Source of the DNA: AWTP1-13 sp963814055
GTDB taxonomy: Bacteria; Pseudomonadota; Alphaproteobacteria; Rhizobiales; Hyphomicrobiaceae
Assembly: GCA_963814055.1 (NCBI GenBank)
Contig: CAWFBJ010000030.1
Coordinates: forward strand, 186,001 to 250,000
Reading direction: 5' to 3'
Length of the DNA: 64,000 bases
The first letter of the stretch is position 1. Every line of letters begins with the position of its first letter. The notes below the pieces were generated by a model. The model was not told where the DNA came from, ran no database searches, and saw only the letters and a list, made by a program, of their open reading frames with translations. Positions 7,956 to 15,779 of the stretch are shown here, one piece after another. Both the position numbers and the translations under genes were made by a program.

Positions 7956-8299
7956 GAGCCGACGGATGGCTCGAGATCCGGGAGGCCCGGTGGCAACCGT
8001 TTCCGGCAAAGCGTCAGCAATGGCGCGGAGCCGGCGACCGCCCTTGCGGCTCAAGGTGCGATGGCGCGCAAGCGCCGGAAGCCAAAGTTGTGCCCCGGGA
8101 CAGAAATCGCCGACGCGGGTGCCGCAAGGAGCCCAGGGGACCCTTCAAGGTCCCGGGGAGCTCCGCAAGGGGCTCTCAAGGAGGTCTGGCCAGGCCTCCT
8201 GGGGCCGGATGGTACCGGCCCCCGGGTTGCCGACGAGGCACCCGCGTACCCGTCGCACCCCCGGCCTCGCCGCCGGGGACGGACAGCGCGTGGGCACAA
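7956..8299. ncRNA. Candidate structured RNA, multi-hairpin
   Basis: No gene fits 7615-8347, yet the segment is packed with stems. A closing helix TTGTGCCC (8088-8095) / GGGCACAA (8292-8299) encloses an 11-bp helix 8113-8123 / 8237-8247 (ACGCGGGTGCC). Inside are four consecutive hairpins: 8137-8154 (6 bp, CTTCAA loop), 8158-8175 (7 bp with one G-T pair, GCAA tetraloop), 8180-8199 (7 bp with one G-T pair, TGGCCA loop) and 8201-8222 (8 bp, ATGGTA loop). A further hairpin is at 8259-8278 (7 bp). Upstream are 7956-7972, 7978-7990, 8042-8056 and 8063-8076 (GGCGC-GCAA-GCGCC). I cannot match it to tmRNA, RNase P RNA, SRP RNA or 6S RNA. The strand is unknown; two GCAA tetraloops favour the plus strand. 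No T-rich terminator is seen. Confidence 0.45.
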
Positions 8300-8347
8300 G
8301 CGCAGTGCGAACAAGAAGGAGTTCCACTTGCAATGTCGGATGCGCCG

Positions 8348-9040
8348 TCAATCACCCGTCGGCGAGATGCGGAACTCGATCACCTGGGGCAGCTTGAGCA
8401 GGTGCTGGGACAGGGCCTGCGCGCCGGCGCGGTCGCGGCTGCGGATCACCATGCGGTATTCGAACAGCCTGCCCTCGTCGATCAGCCGCGAGTGCAGATT
8501 GGCGATGGAAAAGCCGTGACTGCCGATGAGCTTCTTCAGTTCTTCCTCGCCCATGACGGCGTCGCGTTTGAAGCGCAGGTGGTGGTGGGCATAGAACTCG
8601 GCCGGCAGCTTGTTCTCGATGAAGCGGAACGCGCTCAGGATCAGCAGCGTTGCCACGGTGCCGACGACTGCCGCAAACCAGAAGCCGATGCCCACCAGGA
8701 TGCCGATGGAGGCCGTTATCCAGATCGATGCCGCCGTGGTGAGCCCGCGAACGGTGAGCCCTTCCTTGAAGATCACGCCCGCGCCCAGGAAGCCGATGCC
8801 CGTCATGATGCCCTGCGCCATGCGCGTCGGATCGGTGCGGATGGCGTCCATCGCGACCTGCGTCATCCATTGGTTCTGATAGACCGTCACCAGCATCAGC
8901 AGCGCGGAGGCCACGCACACCAGCGCGTGCGTGCGGAAGCCCGCGGGACGCCCGCGCAGGGTACGTTCCAGCCCGATCAGCGCGCCGATCAGCAGCGCAC
9001 CGAAAATCCGGCCGGACATGATCAGGAGTTCTTCGCTCAT
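8348..9040 (-). CDS. MgtC/SapB family membrane protein
   Basis: A 230-residue inner-membrane protein. The N-terminal half has four or five hydrophobic helices, with the family signatures GALIGLERTLRGRPAGFRTH (residues about 18-37), GIGFLGAGVIFKEG and RGLTTAASIWITASIGILVG. A C-terminal cytoplasmic ACT-like part follows from about residue 150. MgtC proteins are linked to growth at low magnesium and to control of ATP synthase or other transporters; YhiD/SapB relatives are less well defined. The ATG at 9040 is chosen because the frame further upstream has no family similarity. It converges on the folded segment at 7.9-8.3 kb. Confidence 0.88.
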   Translation of the reverse strand: MSEELLIMSGRIFGALLIGALIGLERTLRGRPAGFRTHALVCVASALLMLVTVYQNQWMTQVAMDAIRTDPTRMAQGIMTGIGFLGAGVIFKEGLTVRGLTTAASIWITASIGILVGIGFWFAAVVGTVATLLILSAFRFIENKLPAEFYAHHHLRFKRDAVMGEEELKKLIGSHGFSIANLHSRLIDEGRLFEYRMVIRSRDRAGAQALSQHLLKLPQVIEFRISPTGD

Positions 9041-9262
9041 GGCGATAGCGTAGTTCGCCGGCCGTCGGCCTGCAATGTGACCGGCGGCAATGCGCACAAC
9101 TCGTGGAATCCCTGGCAATGGCATTGCTCCGCCGGGATCGCTGGTGCAGTATTCATCGCTTTTCTGGACGCACGAGACCTATTGCGCCGCTGGCGGCCAT
9201 GCTGGCGGCAGATCAGAATTCTGGCGGGCTCTGACCGACGCCAAGCGATGTTGGGGAAGCCG

Positions 9263-10309
9263 ATGAGCAAGCGTATTTTCATCTCCTACGCCAGGGAGGA
9301 TCGTGAGTCGGCTGCGGCGCTTGCCAGGCAGCTCGAGGCTGAAGGCCATACCGCCTGGTGGGACTGGCAGCTCGTCGGCGGCGCCAACTATCGCGTTGCC
9401 ATCAGCGAGGAACTCAAGAAGGCAGACAAGGCGATCGTGCTCTGGTCGCGCCATTCGATCCGTTCCGATTTCGTGATTGATGAGGCCTCCACCGCCAAAA
9501 CGGCGGGCAAGCTGGTACCCATCAGTATTGACGGTTCGAGCCCGCCGCTGGGGTTTGGAGGGCTGCATACGATCGCCGTGACGGACTTGCATGAGCCATC
9601 GCCCGAAATTGCTGCTGCCCTTCACGGAGAAGCGGCAAACGTGGTTGCGTTGTCGGGTCCGCTCGGCCCCGCTGCGCGCGGCGCAGGCGAGGGACTTTAC
9701 AGCACCATCGAATATCATGTTGCCGAGTATCTGCGCTGGCTCTCGGCAATGGCGACCCAGCCCGATCGTGTGATCCGCCGCACGCGATCAGCCGGAGCAA
9801 ACGACCAGTACCTGAGTTATATGATGCGCATCGTGTTGATATCCGTATTGATCGGAGCCACGCTCGGTGCTCTCATCCCGGATCGGCCGGCCATCCTCGG
9901 GCGGGTACAGATCTTCCTGATCCTGACTCTTTTGTGGAGCTTTCTCAGCCTTCTCGTCCACGTAACATGCCGTTTGTTCGGTGGCCGTGAGGGCGTGACC
10001 ACGACTGTCACGTTGATGATGCAGGCCCTGGCGTTCGCGTATGTGGTGAGCAACTTCCTGACCCTGCTCGCCGTCTTTTTAGCGAAGTTCTACGGTCCGC
10101 TCATTGCTGACACTGCATTGGATTTCAAGGAAGTCAGTCCAGGTTTCCTTATACTCGGATTGCAATTCGTCCTGCTGCTCTATCTCGTACCCCTGACCGT
10201 CAGCCGTGCGCACGGCTTCGGCGGCGCCAAATGGTTTCTGGTTGCGCTGTGCGCAGCGATACTAACGGTCTTTCTGGGGCTTCCCGTGGCGGCGATGGGC
10301 GGATGCTGA
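9263..10309 (+). CDS. TIR-domain protein with C-terminal membrane helices
   Basis: A 348-residue protein. Residues 1-110 or so form a TIR domain: KRIFISYAREDR (strand A and first loop), WWDWQLVGGANY (BB-loop region), KADKAIVLWSRHSIRSDFVIDEAS, where Glu74 matches the catalytic glutamate of NAD-cleaving TIRs, and KLVPISIDG. A linker to about 185 precedes five hydrophobic segments (from MRIVLISVLIGATLG, IFLILTLLWSFLSLLVHV, ALAFAYVVSNFLTLLAVFL, FLILGLQFVLLLYLVPL and FLVALCAAILTVFLGLPVAA). Known TIR-plus-membrane proteins include antiphage effectors and signalling proteins. It has no recognisable sensor or partner gene beside it. The frame is open far upstream, but the TIR fold starts at this ATG. 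Confidence 0.8.
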   Translation: MSKRIFISYAREDRESAAALARQLEAEGHTAWWDWQLVGGANYRVAISEELKKADKAIVLWSRHSIRSDFVIDEASTAKTAGKLVPISIDGSSPPLGFGGLHTIAVTDLHEPSPEIAAALHGEAANVVALSGPLGPAARGAGEGLYSTIEYHVAEYLRWLSAMATQPDRVIRRTRSAGANDQYLSYMMRIVLISVLIGATLGALIPDRPAILGRVQIFLILTLLWSFLSLLVHVTCRLFGGREGVTTTVTLMMQALAFAYVVSNFLTLLAVFLAKFYGPLIADTALDFKEVSPGFLILGLQFVLLLYLVPLTVSRAHGFGGAKWFLVALCAAILTVFLGLPVAAMGGC

Positions 10310-10357
10310 GCCGGGCATAAACTTGACGCTGCATTCGCGTCGGGCGAGAAGGCGGCG

Positions 10358-11179
10358 ATGCCTCTTCTCACCAAAATCTGGATCGCGGCTCTCTGCCTCT
10401 GTGCGCTGGCGCTGTGCGTGGTCTATTTTGGCCAACGCAAGTTGATCTACCTGCCCGACCGCACCCGCGTGCAACCGGCCGAGGTCGGTCTCGCCGACGT
10501 CGCCGAGCGGGTCCTCAAGACGCCGGATGGCGCACGCGTCGTCGCCTGGTACGGCAAGGCGCGTCCCGGCCAGCCCACGCTGCTCTACTTCCATGGCAAC
10601 GGCGGCAGCCTGGCCATACGTGCCGAGCGCATCCGCCGCTTCATGGCCGAGGGCTGGGGCGTCTACATGATGACGTACCGCGGCTACGGCGGCGGCACGG
10701 GCAATCCCACCGAGGTTGATAACGTTGCCGATGCGCGGCTCGCCTACGGCGCGCTCGTGCTGGAGGGCGTGTCGCCCGGTTCCATCATCCTCTACGGGGA
10801 GTCGCTGGGCACCGGCATTGCCACGCGCATTGCCGTCGAACGCTCGGTGGCGGGTCTGATCCTCGATGCGCCCTACACCTCGCTCGTCGATGTCGCCGCG
10901 CAGGCGTATCCGTTCCTGCCCGTGCGGATGTTTCTCACCGATCGCTACGAGACATACAGATACATCGCCAACGTCAAGGTGCCGCTGCTGATCCTGCACG
11001 GCGAGCGTGACGGCGTGGTGCCCGTGGCCATGGGACGCGAACTAGCGCAGCTGGCCAATGAGCCCAAGCGCCTCGTCGTCTTCCCCGAGGGTGGCCACAG
11101 CAACCTCTACATCGACGGTAACAATGCGCTCGATGTCGTGCGTGGCTGGATCGCGGAACTCAAGTTCCCGACAGGGTAG
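10358..11179 (+). CDS. Membrane-anchored alpha/beta hydrolase (ABHD13/BEM46-like)
   Basis: A 273-residue hydrolase with one N-terminal membrane helix (residues 7-25). The oxyanion HGNGGS motif is at 79-84, and the nucleophile elbow GESLG places Ser149. Asp218 (HGERDGVVP) and His247 (EGGHSN) complete the triad. Its overall form matches the YfhR/BEM46/ABHD13 group of serine hydrolases, whose natural substrates are mostly unknown. It starts 48 bases after the TIR gene on the same strand and could be cotranscribed with it, which would link a membrane TIR to a hydrolase, but the pair is not a system I recognise. A hairpin follows the stop. Confidence 0.88.
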   Translation: MPLLTKIWIAALCLCALALCVVYFGQRKLIYLPDRTRVQPAEVGLADVAERVLKTPDGARVVAWYGKARPGQPTLLYFHGNGGSLAIRAERIRRFMAEGWGVYMMTYRGYGGGTGNPTEVDNVADARLAYGALVLEGVSPGSIILYGESLGTGIATRIAVERSVAGLILDAPYTSLVDVAAQAYPFLPVRMFLTDRYETYRYIANVKVPLLILHGERDGVVPVAMGRELAQLANEPKRLVVFPEGGHSNLYIDGNNALDVVRGWIAELKFPTG

Positions 11180-11188
11180 ATGCAAAAT

Positions 11189-11213
11189 CTCCGCCCCTGA
11201 TGCAGGAGCGGAG
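11189..11213. terminator. Hairpin between convergent genes
   Basis: CTCCGC-C-CCTG-ATG-CAGG-A-GCGGAG, a 10-bp stem with one opposed mismatch, lies between the convergent hydrolase and rpsU genes. A-rich flanks (GCAAAAT before, TGAAAAT after) give weak T-runs on the minus strand. It is a possible bidirectional terminator. Confidence 0.5.
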
Positions 11214-11242
11214 ACTGAAAATCGCAAACTCGAGAGCGGCGC

Positions 11243-11578
11243 TTAACGCGGTCCGCCGAAACCGCCGCTGCGCGGCGGGCCGCCGGTGCCGCCGCCTGCA
11301 CGGGGCGGTCCACCGGGACGTCCGGGGCCGCCGCGGCCGGGCGCGCCGGGACGCGCTGCCGGTGCCTTACCGGGCAGCAATCCTTCACGCTGCGCCTTCT
11401 TGCGGGCCAGCTTGCGGGCGCGCCGAACGGCCTCGGCCTGCTCGCGCACACGCTTCTCGGAAGGCTTCTCGAAATAGTTCCGGAGCTTCATCTCGCGGAA
11501 GATGCCCTCGCGCTGCATTTTCTTTTTCAGCGCTTTGAGAGCCTGATCGACGTTGTTGTCGCGGACCTGAACCAGCAA
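11243..11578 (-). CDS. rpsU: 30S ribosomal protein S21 with a Gly/Pro/Arg-rich tail
   Basis: The first 70 residues are classic S21: VRDNNVDQALKALKKKMQREG, then FREMKLRNYFEKPSEKRVRE and a basic KLARKKAQREG helix. S21 sits at the 3' end of 16S rRNA near the anti-Shine-Dalgarno. A tail of about 40 residues made almost only of G, P, R and A (PGAPGRGGPGRPGGPP...) follows, making 111 residues against about 70 in enterics. The start is most likely TTG at 11578 after AAGGAAACCACCAC, since no ATG or GTG fits. The tail resembles extensions seen in other Hyphomicrobiales S21 proteins and may bind RNA. Confidence 0.9.
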   Translation of the reverse strand: MLVQVRDNNVDQALKALKKKMQREGIFREMKLRNYFEKPSEKRVREQAEAVRRARKLARKKAQREGLLPGKAPAARPGAPGRGGPGRPGGPPRAGGGTGGPPRSGGFGGPR

Positions 11579-11867
11579 GTGGTGGTTTCCTTAGGTTGAA
11601 AGTAAAATTGGCCTCTTTGCAGGGATCGGACAGGCAACGCAAACACGCGCCCGGAGCCGCACTCCATGCGTTGGCCGAGCTTCTAGCAAAGCCGGGTTAA
11701 TATGTCCAATCCTCCCGCAAAGTCCCAGACCGCCGGAAAACTCATCGCCTCAACGTCAAAAGAGCGGCCGTGGGGTAGCGTGCTGGCGATCAAAGCTTAT
11801 ATTGCGCTGCAACAGCCTCCGCTGCAGGGGGCAAGGCAAACCACAAGACCTCGACCAAGGAGGCCGG

Positions 11868-13268
11868 ATGGAGCGGAAAGAGCGAGCCTTTGCGGGGTTC
11901 GGGTGGGGATTGACGCAACGGCGGATGGTGCGGTTGGCATGGGCCGCGATCAGTATGGCGGTTGCGGGAGGGGTTGCCCATGCGGCCCCGGATTCGGGCT
12001 GCCAGGCCATCAATAGCGGGGCTTTGAACGTCGAGCTTGGAACGGAAAGCAGTGCGACCCGTGCCGTCGCCCTGAAGGCCGGTGACACGCTCACGTTCAA
12101 CTTCGATGCTTCCGCCGGTCCGTTCGGAACCCTGACGCTGCTGAAAGGGCCGGGGGCGCCGCGCGCGCTGCTGGTCGGGCCAACGGGCACGAACGTCTCC
12201 TTCGTCGCCGCGAAGGCCGGCGCGTTCGACTTCGAGTTCTCCAAAGAGGGTGCCGACGCGGCATCGTTTGCCGTGTCCTGCACGCCGGCGGGCGCCGCGC
12301 CGGCGAACCGGTCGGCGGCAGCCTCGCGTCGCAACGCGAAGCTGTTCGGCGGCACCTGGACTGATGGCGGGACTGTCGAAATGGCCGATGTTGCCGGGAT
12401 CGTTCTCGATGCCGGTGTTCCGGCCCCCAACCGCGGCAGCCCCAGCGCGCCGGCAAGTGCCTCGACCCCGGCGGACCCACGCGCGCCGGTGCATGCGGGC
12501 GCCGTCGGCATGAGGATGCAGTGGCGCGGGGAACGCTACACGGCCGGCGGCCCGAATGGGGCCGAGATCGACAACGCGGCCAGCGGCCTCGAGGCCGCAT
12601 TCAACTACAAGGTTCTTCCCGAGATCATGGTCGGCGCCCTGGCCCAGGTCGATCAACAGCATGAAACGATGGTCGGCGTGCCGCAAAATCTCTCACAGCA
12701 CGGTTGGATGGCTGGGCCTGTCGCCAACGTCAAGCTGGCGCCCGGCTTGACCTTCGACGCGAGCGCGGCCTGGGGCGTGGCGGAAGGCGCGAGCGACGAA
12801 CTGGCCCAGCGCACCGTCGACATTCCGCGCCGCATGGTCAGTGCCCGGCTGGCGAACACGCAGTCGTTCGGTCCCTGGCGGATCTCGCCGAGCGTCAGCG
12901 TCAACCACTTCTACGAGGCGGCGTCCGTTCCCGCGCCGACGACGCATGACAACGCGGTGCCGTATGCAGCGGGCGGCTTTGGCCGCGTCGACGTCGGTCC
13001 CGAGTTCGCATACCGGGTCGAGTTGGACAAATCCGGGTACATCGAGCCAAGGGCGGCCCTCGGGACCTTTTGGGACTTCGACAGCCTCTCCAGGCTTGCG
13101 CCGGGCGCCGCCGGCCACAACGACATGCGCCTCAAGGCCGAGGCCGGGGTTACGATTGGCGCGACCGACGGCACCAAGCTTCAGGCCGGAGGCGCAGTCG
13201 AGGAGGGCGAGCCGGGCGCTGCCAGTGTCTGGAGCGGACGCCTCCAGCTCAGTGTCCCGATGAAGTGA
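11868..13268 (+). CDS. Exported protein with C-terminal autotransporter-type beta-barrel
   Basis: A 466-residue protein. It has a signal peptide (RLAWAAISMAVAGGVAHA) and a short passenger domain of about 150 residues with one likely disulfide (Cys in DSGCQAI and in VSCTPA). A proline/alanine-rich linker (PAPNRGSPSAPASASTPADP) leads into a region of about 250 residues with alternating hydrophobic strands that ends WSGRLQLSVPMK, as autotransporter or porin barrels do. The very good AAGGAGG ribosome-binding site 4 bases before the ATG fixes the start. Function of the passenger is unknown. It is alone between the rpsU promoter region and convergent purK. Confidence 0.75.
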   Translation: MERKERAFAGFGWGLTQRRMVRLAWAAISMAVAGGVAHAAPDSGCQAINSGALNVELGTESSATRAVALKAGDTLTFNFDASAGPFGTLTLLKGPGAPRALLVGPTGTNVSFVAAKAGAFDFEFSKEGADAASFAVSCTPAGAAPANRSAAASRRNAKLFGGTWTDGGTVEMADVAGIVLDAGVPAPNRGSPSAPASASTPADPRAPVHAGAVGMRMQWRGERYTAGGPNGAEIDNAASGLEAAFNYKVLPEIMVGALAQVDQQHETMVGVPQNLSQHGWMAGPVANVKLAPGLTFDASAAWGVAEGASDELAQRTVDIPRRMVSARLANTQSFGPWRISPSVSVNHFYEAASVPAPTTHDNAVPYAAGGFGRVDVGPEFAYRVELDKSGYIEPRAALGTFWDFDSLSRLAPGAAGHNDMRLKAEAGVTIGATDGTKLQAGGAVEEGEPGAASVWSGRLQLSVPMK

Positions 13269-13292
13269 CCGGGAGCCAGCCGCTCCTTGAGC

Positions 13293-14394
13293 CTACTTTG
13301 GAAACAGCCGCGTGACGTGGCCCATCTTGCGGCCGGCGCGGGCCTCGTGCTTGCCGTAGAGATGCAGGCACGCACCGGGCTCGGCAGCAAGCGTCTGCCA
13401 GTCCAGTGCTTCCTCGCCGATCAGGTTCGACATCTCGGCATTGCTGTGGCGTTCGGTCGAACCGAGCGGCCAGCCGGCGACGGCACGCATGTGGTTCTCG
13501 AACTGGCTCACGCCGCAGGCTTCGATGGTCCAGTGGCCGCTGTTGTGCACGCGCGGCGCGATCTCGTTGACCATCACGCGCTCCGTCGCGGGAGCGCCGG
13601 CACCGAGATGGAACATCTCCACTGCCAGCACGCCCACATAGTCGAGCGCGGTGGCAATCGTCTGCGCGACCTGGCGCGCGCGCTCGATGTCGGCTTCGGC
13701 CAGGCCCGCCGGCACGACCGAGCGGCGCAGGATGCCGTTCTCATGGGTATTGACCGGGCAGTCGTAGGTGGCGAGTTCGCCCGATTGGCTGCGCACGACC
13801 AGCGTTGAGATCTCGCACGCGAAGGGGATGCGCTTTTCGAGCACCGACGGTTTTGCACCCACCGCTTTCCACGCAGCTTCGATATCGCCGCCGGGTTGCA
13901 CGCTCGCCTGGCCCTTGCCGTCGTAGCCAAGCCGCCGCGTCTTCAGGATGGCGGGTGCACCGAAATGCGCGACCGCAGCTTTCAGCTCGGCCGCATCGCC
14001 GACCGCCCGGAACGGCGCAACGGGGATCGACAGCGCGGAGATGAACTGCTTTTCCACCAGCCGATCCTGCGCGACCTCCAGAGCCTTGGCGGACGGCCGC
14101 ACCGGCACGAGACGCGCCAGATGCTGCGCGGTCGCGATCGGCACGTTCTCGAACTCGTAGGTCACGGCCCCGACCGCGTCCGCGAATTTGGTGAGGGCTG
14201 CCGTATCGTTGAAGGCGGCCTTGGTCGTGCGCGTGGCCACATCGAAGGCGGGACCGCTTTCCTCGCAATAGATGTGAGTTCTTGAGGCCCAGGCGTGCCG
14301 CGGCCACAGCCAACATGCGGCCGAGCTGGCCGCTGCCCAGGATGCCGATGGTGGACCCTGGCGGGAGCGGTGTGGAAAGGCGCGCCTCAGGCAT
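13293..14394 (-). CDS. purK: N5-carboxyaminoimidazole ribonucleotide synthase (frameshifted)
   Basis: ATP-dependent carboxylation of AIR in purine synthesis. The N-terminus has GSTIGILGSGQLGRMLAVAA (residues 12-31), then the frame breaks near 14280, where AAGAACTC has one base too many for KTHIYCEES. Downstream, ATP-grasp features follow: VTYEFENVP, ILKTRRLGYDGKGQ and VNEIAPRVHNSGHWT with QFENHMRA. The start overlaps the purE stop by 8 bases, the usual purEK arrangement. The single-base insertion in an otherwise perfect gene is probably a sequencing error. Confidence 0.92.
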
Positions 14395-14881
14395 CGTCTT
14401 GGGGGGCCTCTGGAACGGACGCCGTCTGCCTGGCACGCAGTGCTTCGAGCCGCGTGCAAAGCTCATCGTCCTCGAGCGCCAGGATCTGTGCGGCGAGCAG
14501 GCCCGCATTGGTGGCGCCCGCATTGCCGATCGCCAGCGTGCCGACAGGAACACCGGCCGGCATCTGCACAATGGAGAGCAGACTGTCCTGACCCGACAGA
14601 GCTTTGGTTTGCACCGGTACGCCGAGGACCGGCAGCATCGTCATGGAGGCCGTCATGCCGGGAAGATGCGCGGCGCCACCCGCACCGGCGATGATGACCT
14701 TGAGGCCTCGGCCTTTGGCGGCCTTGGCGTACTCATAGAGGCGATCGGGGGTGCGGTGGGCCGAGACAACCTTGGCTTCGTGAGGGATTTTCAGTTCGGT
14801 CAGCACGTCGGCAGCGTGCTTCATGGTGGGCCAGTCCGAAATGCTGCCCATGATGATGCCGACTTTGGGATGCTCAGCCAT
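14387..14881 (-). CDS. purE: N5-carboxyaminoimidazole ribonucleotide mutase
   Basis: A 164-residue class I PurE that moves the carboxylate from N5-CAIR to give CAIR. Signature elements are GIIMGSISDWPTM (residues 8-20), VVSAHRTPDRLYEYA with the conserved His, and IAGAGGAAHLPGMTAS. It ends GNAGATNAGLLAAQILAL with a short acidic tail. The start is ATG at 14881, as in related proteins; the longer open frame upstream lacks similarity. It is the first gene of a purE-purK pair that overlap by 8 bases. Confidence 0.95.
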   Translation of the reverse strand: MAEHPKVGIIMGSISDWPTMKHAADVLTELKIPHEAKVVSAHRTPDRLYEYAKAAKGRGLKVIIAGAGGAAHLPGMTASMTMLPVLGVPVQTKALSGQDSLLSIVQMPAGVPVGTLAIGNAGATNAGLLAAQILALEDDELCTRLEALRARQTASVPEAPQDDA

Positions 14882-15008
14882 AACCTGCGCTTTGGACCCG
14901 CGAGAAAGCCGAGCACTTAAGGCGACAATGCCGGGGCTGGCAAGCGGCGCGCGCGTGCATATGGTGAACAATGAGCGGCAGACTGCGACGAATTTCGCGA
15001 TCAGGACA

Positions 15009-15215
15009 CTAGGCGATGATATCAGGCAGCAACTGGTCTTCGATGGCCGTGATCTGGTCCTTGAGCGCCAGCTTGCGCTTCTTCAAACGCTTTATCTGCA
15101 ACTGATCGGAATGCGGCGAAACCTCCTCCGCCACGATCTCGACATCGAGATCGCGGTGTTCGGCTCTCAGTCGCGCCAATTGTTCGCGAAGTTCGCGCTC
15201 GTCCGGTCGCTGCAT
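15009..15215 (-). CDS. YdcH-like DUF465 protein
   Basis: A 68-residue, highly charged helical protein. It reads as two helices: RELREQLARLRAEHRDLDVEI, a short polar loop (SPHSDQLQ), then RLKKRKLALKDQITAIEDQLL. The LKKRKLxLKD core is the DUF465 signature. Function is unknown. A second, divergent DUF465 gene begins 230 bp away at 15449. The region between them probably holds both promoters. Confidence 0.8.
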   Translation of the reverse strand: MQRPDERELREQLARLRAEHRDLDVEIVAEEVSPHSDQLQIKRLKKRKLALKDQITAIEDQLLPDIIA

Positions 15216-15448
15216 CGGCCCTTAAGCGTCCTGCCGTAACAGCCGCTCGCACTATCCAAAGCCCAATATCGTTGCAAATGCAGGGGGTGGCAAGGTGTCC
15301 AGCCGTCCTGGGCAGCATATAGCCGCGTTAGTCAAAAATTGTGCAAAACTGGCCCCGCTTTCGTTCACCTGTGCACGTTGAAGGTTAGACAAACCGTCTC
15401 TTCCATGGCACACTGCAAGTCCCTTCAACGCAAAAGAGGAGGGTCAAT

Positions 15449-15634
15449 ATGACGGTTGCCTCACATCTGGCAGAGCTTTCAGAGAAACACCGTTCGCTGG
15501 AACGAAAAATTCAAGAGGAAATGACGCGCCCCGGTGGCGACGACACGCAGATAAACCGATGGAAGCGCGAGAAGCTTAAGTTAAAAGACGAGATTGCGAA
15601 GCTTCAAGGCCTCAACGGCCACACCCGGCACTAA
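15449..15634 (+). CDS. DUF465 family protein
   Basis: A 61-residue helical hairpin: HLAELSEKHRSLERKIQEEM, a GGDDTQ loop, then INRWKREKLKLKDEIAKL. The W/K-R-x-K-L-x-L-K-D core matches DUF465. A strong ribosome-binding site, AGAGGAGGG, lies 6 bases before the ATG. Proteins of this type are abundant small alphaproteobacterial proteins without a defined role. It shares the family but little sequence with the divergent gene at 15009-15215. Confidence 0.82.
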   Translation: MTVASHLAELSEKHRSLERKIQEEMTRPGGDDTQINRWKREKLKLKDEIAKLQGLNGHTRH

Positions 15635-15779
15635 GCCGGCCCGCGGGTTATATTCCCGGCACCAGTCTCTCGAGCGGGCGGAGAGCGCTTTAAGCCCGAG
15701 AGAATGGTTTGGTGCGCGCCGTCGTCAGCGTTAGCTGCATGACATTGGCAAACGCGGGCGGCGCTGCCATATCCTGTAG

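Noticed and set aside
7956..8278. CRISPR array
   Set aside because: The hairpins differ in sequence and spacing; there are no direct repeats or unique spacers, and no cas genes are in the window.
7956..8299. tmRNA, RNase P RNA, SRP RNA or retron RNA at the folded segment
   Set aside because: No ANDN-type tag, no GGTTCGA T-loop, no conserved RNase P or SRP core, and no reverse transcriptase nearby.
7313..10309. A 998-codon open frame through the serine hydrolase, the folded segment and the TIR gene
   Set aside because: It overlaps the hydrolase out of frame and crosses mgtC on the other strand. Only the part from 9263 has protein-like content; GC-rich DNA leaves such frames open by chance.
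11702..12016. Small gene before the autotransporter
   Set aside because: No ribosome-binding site, no domain, and it overlaps the real start of the autotransporter gene at 11868 in another frame.
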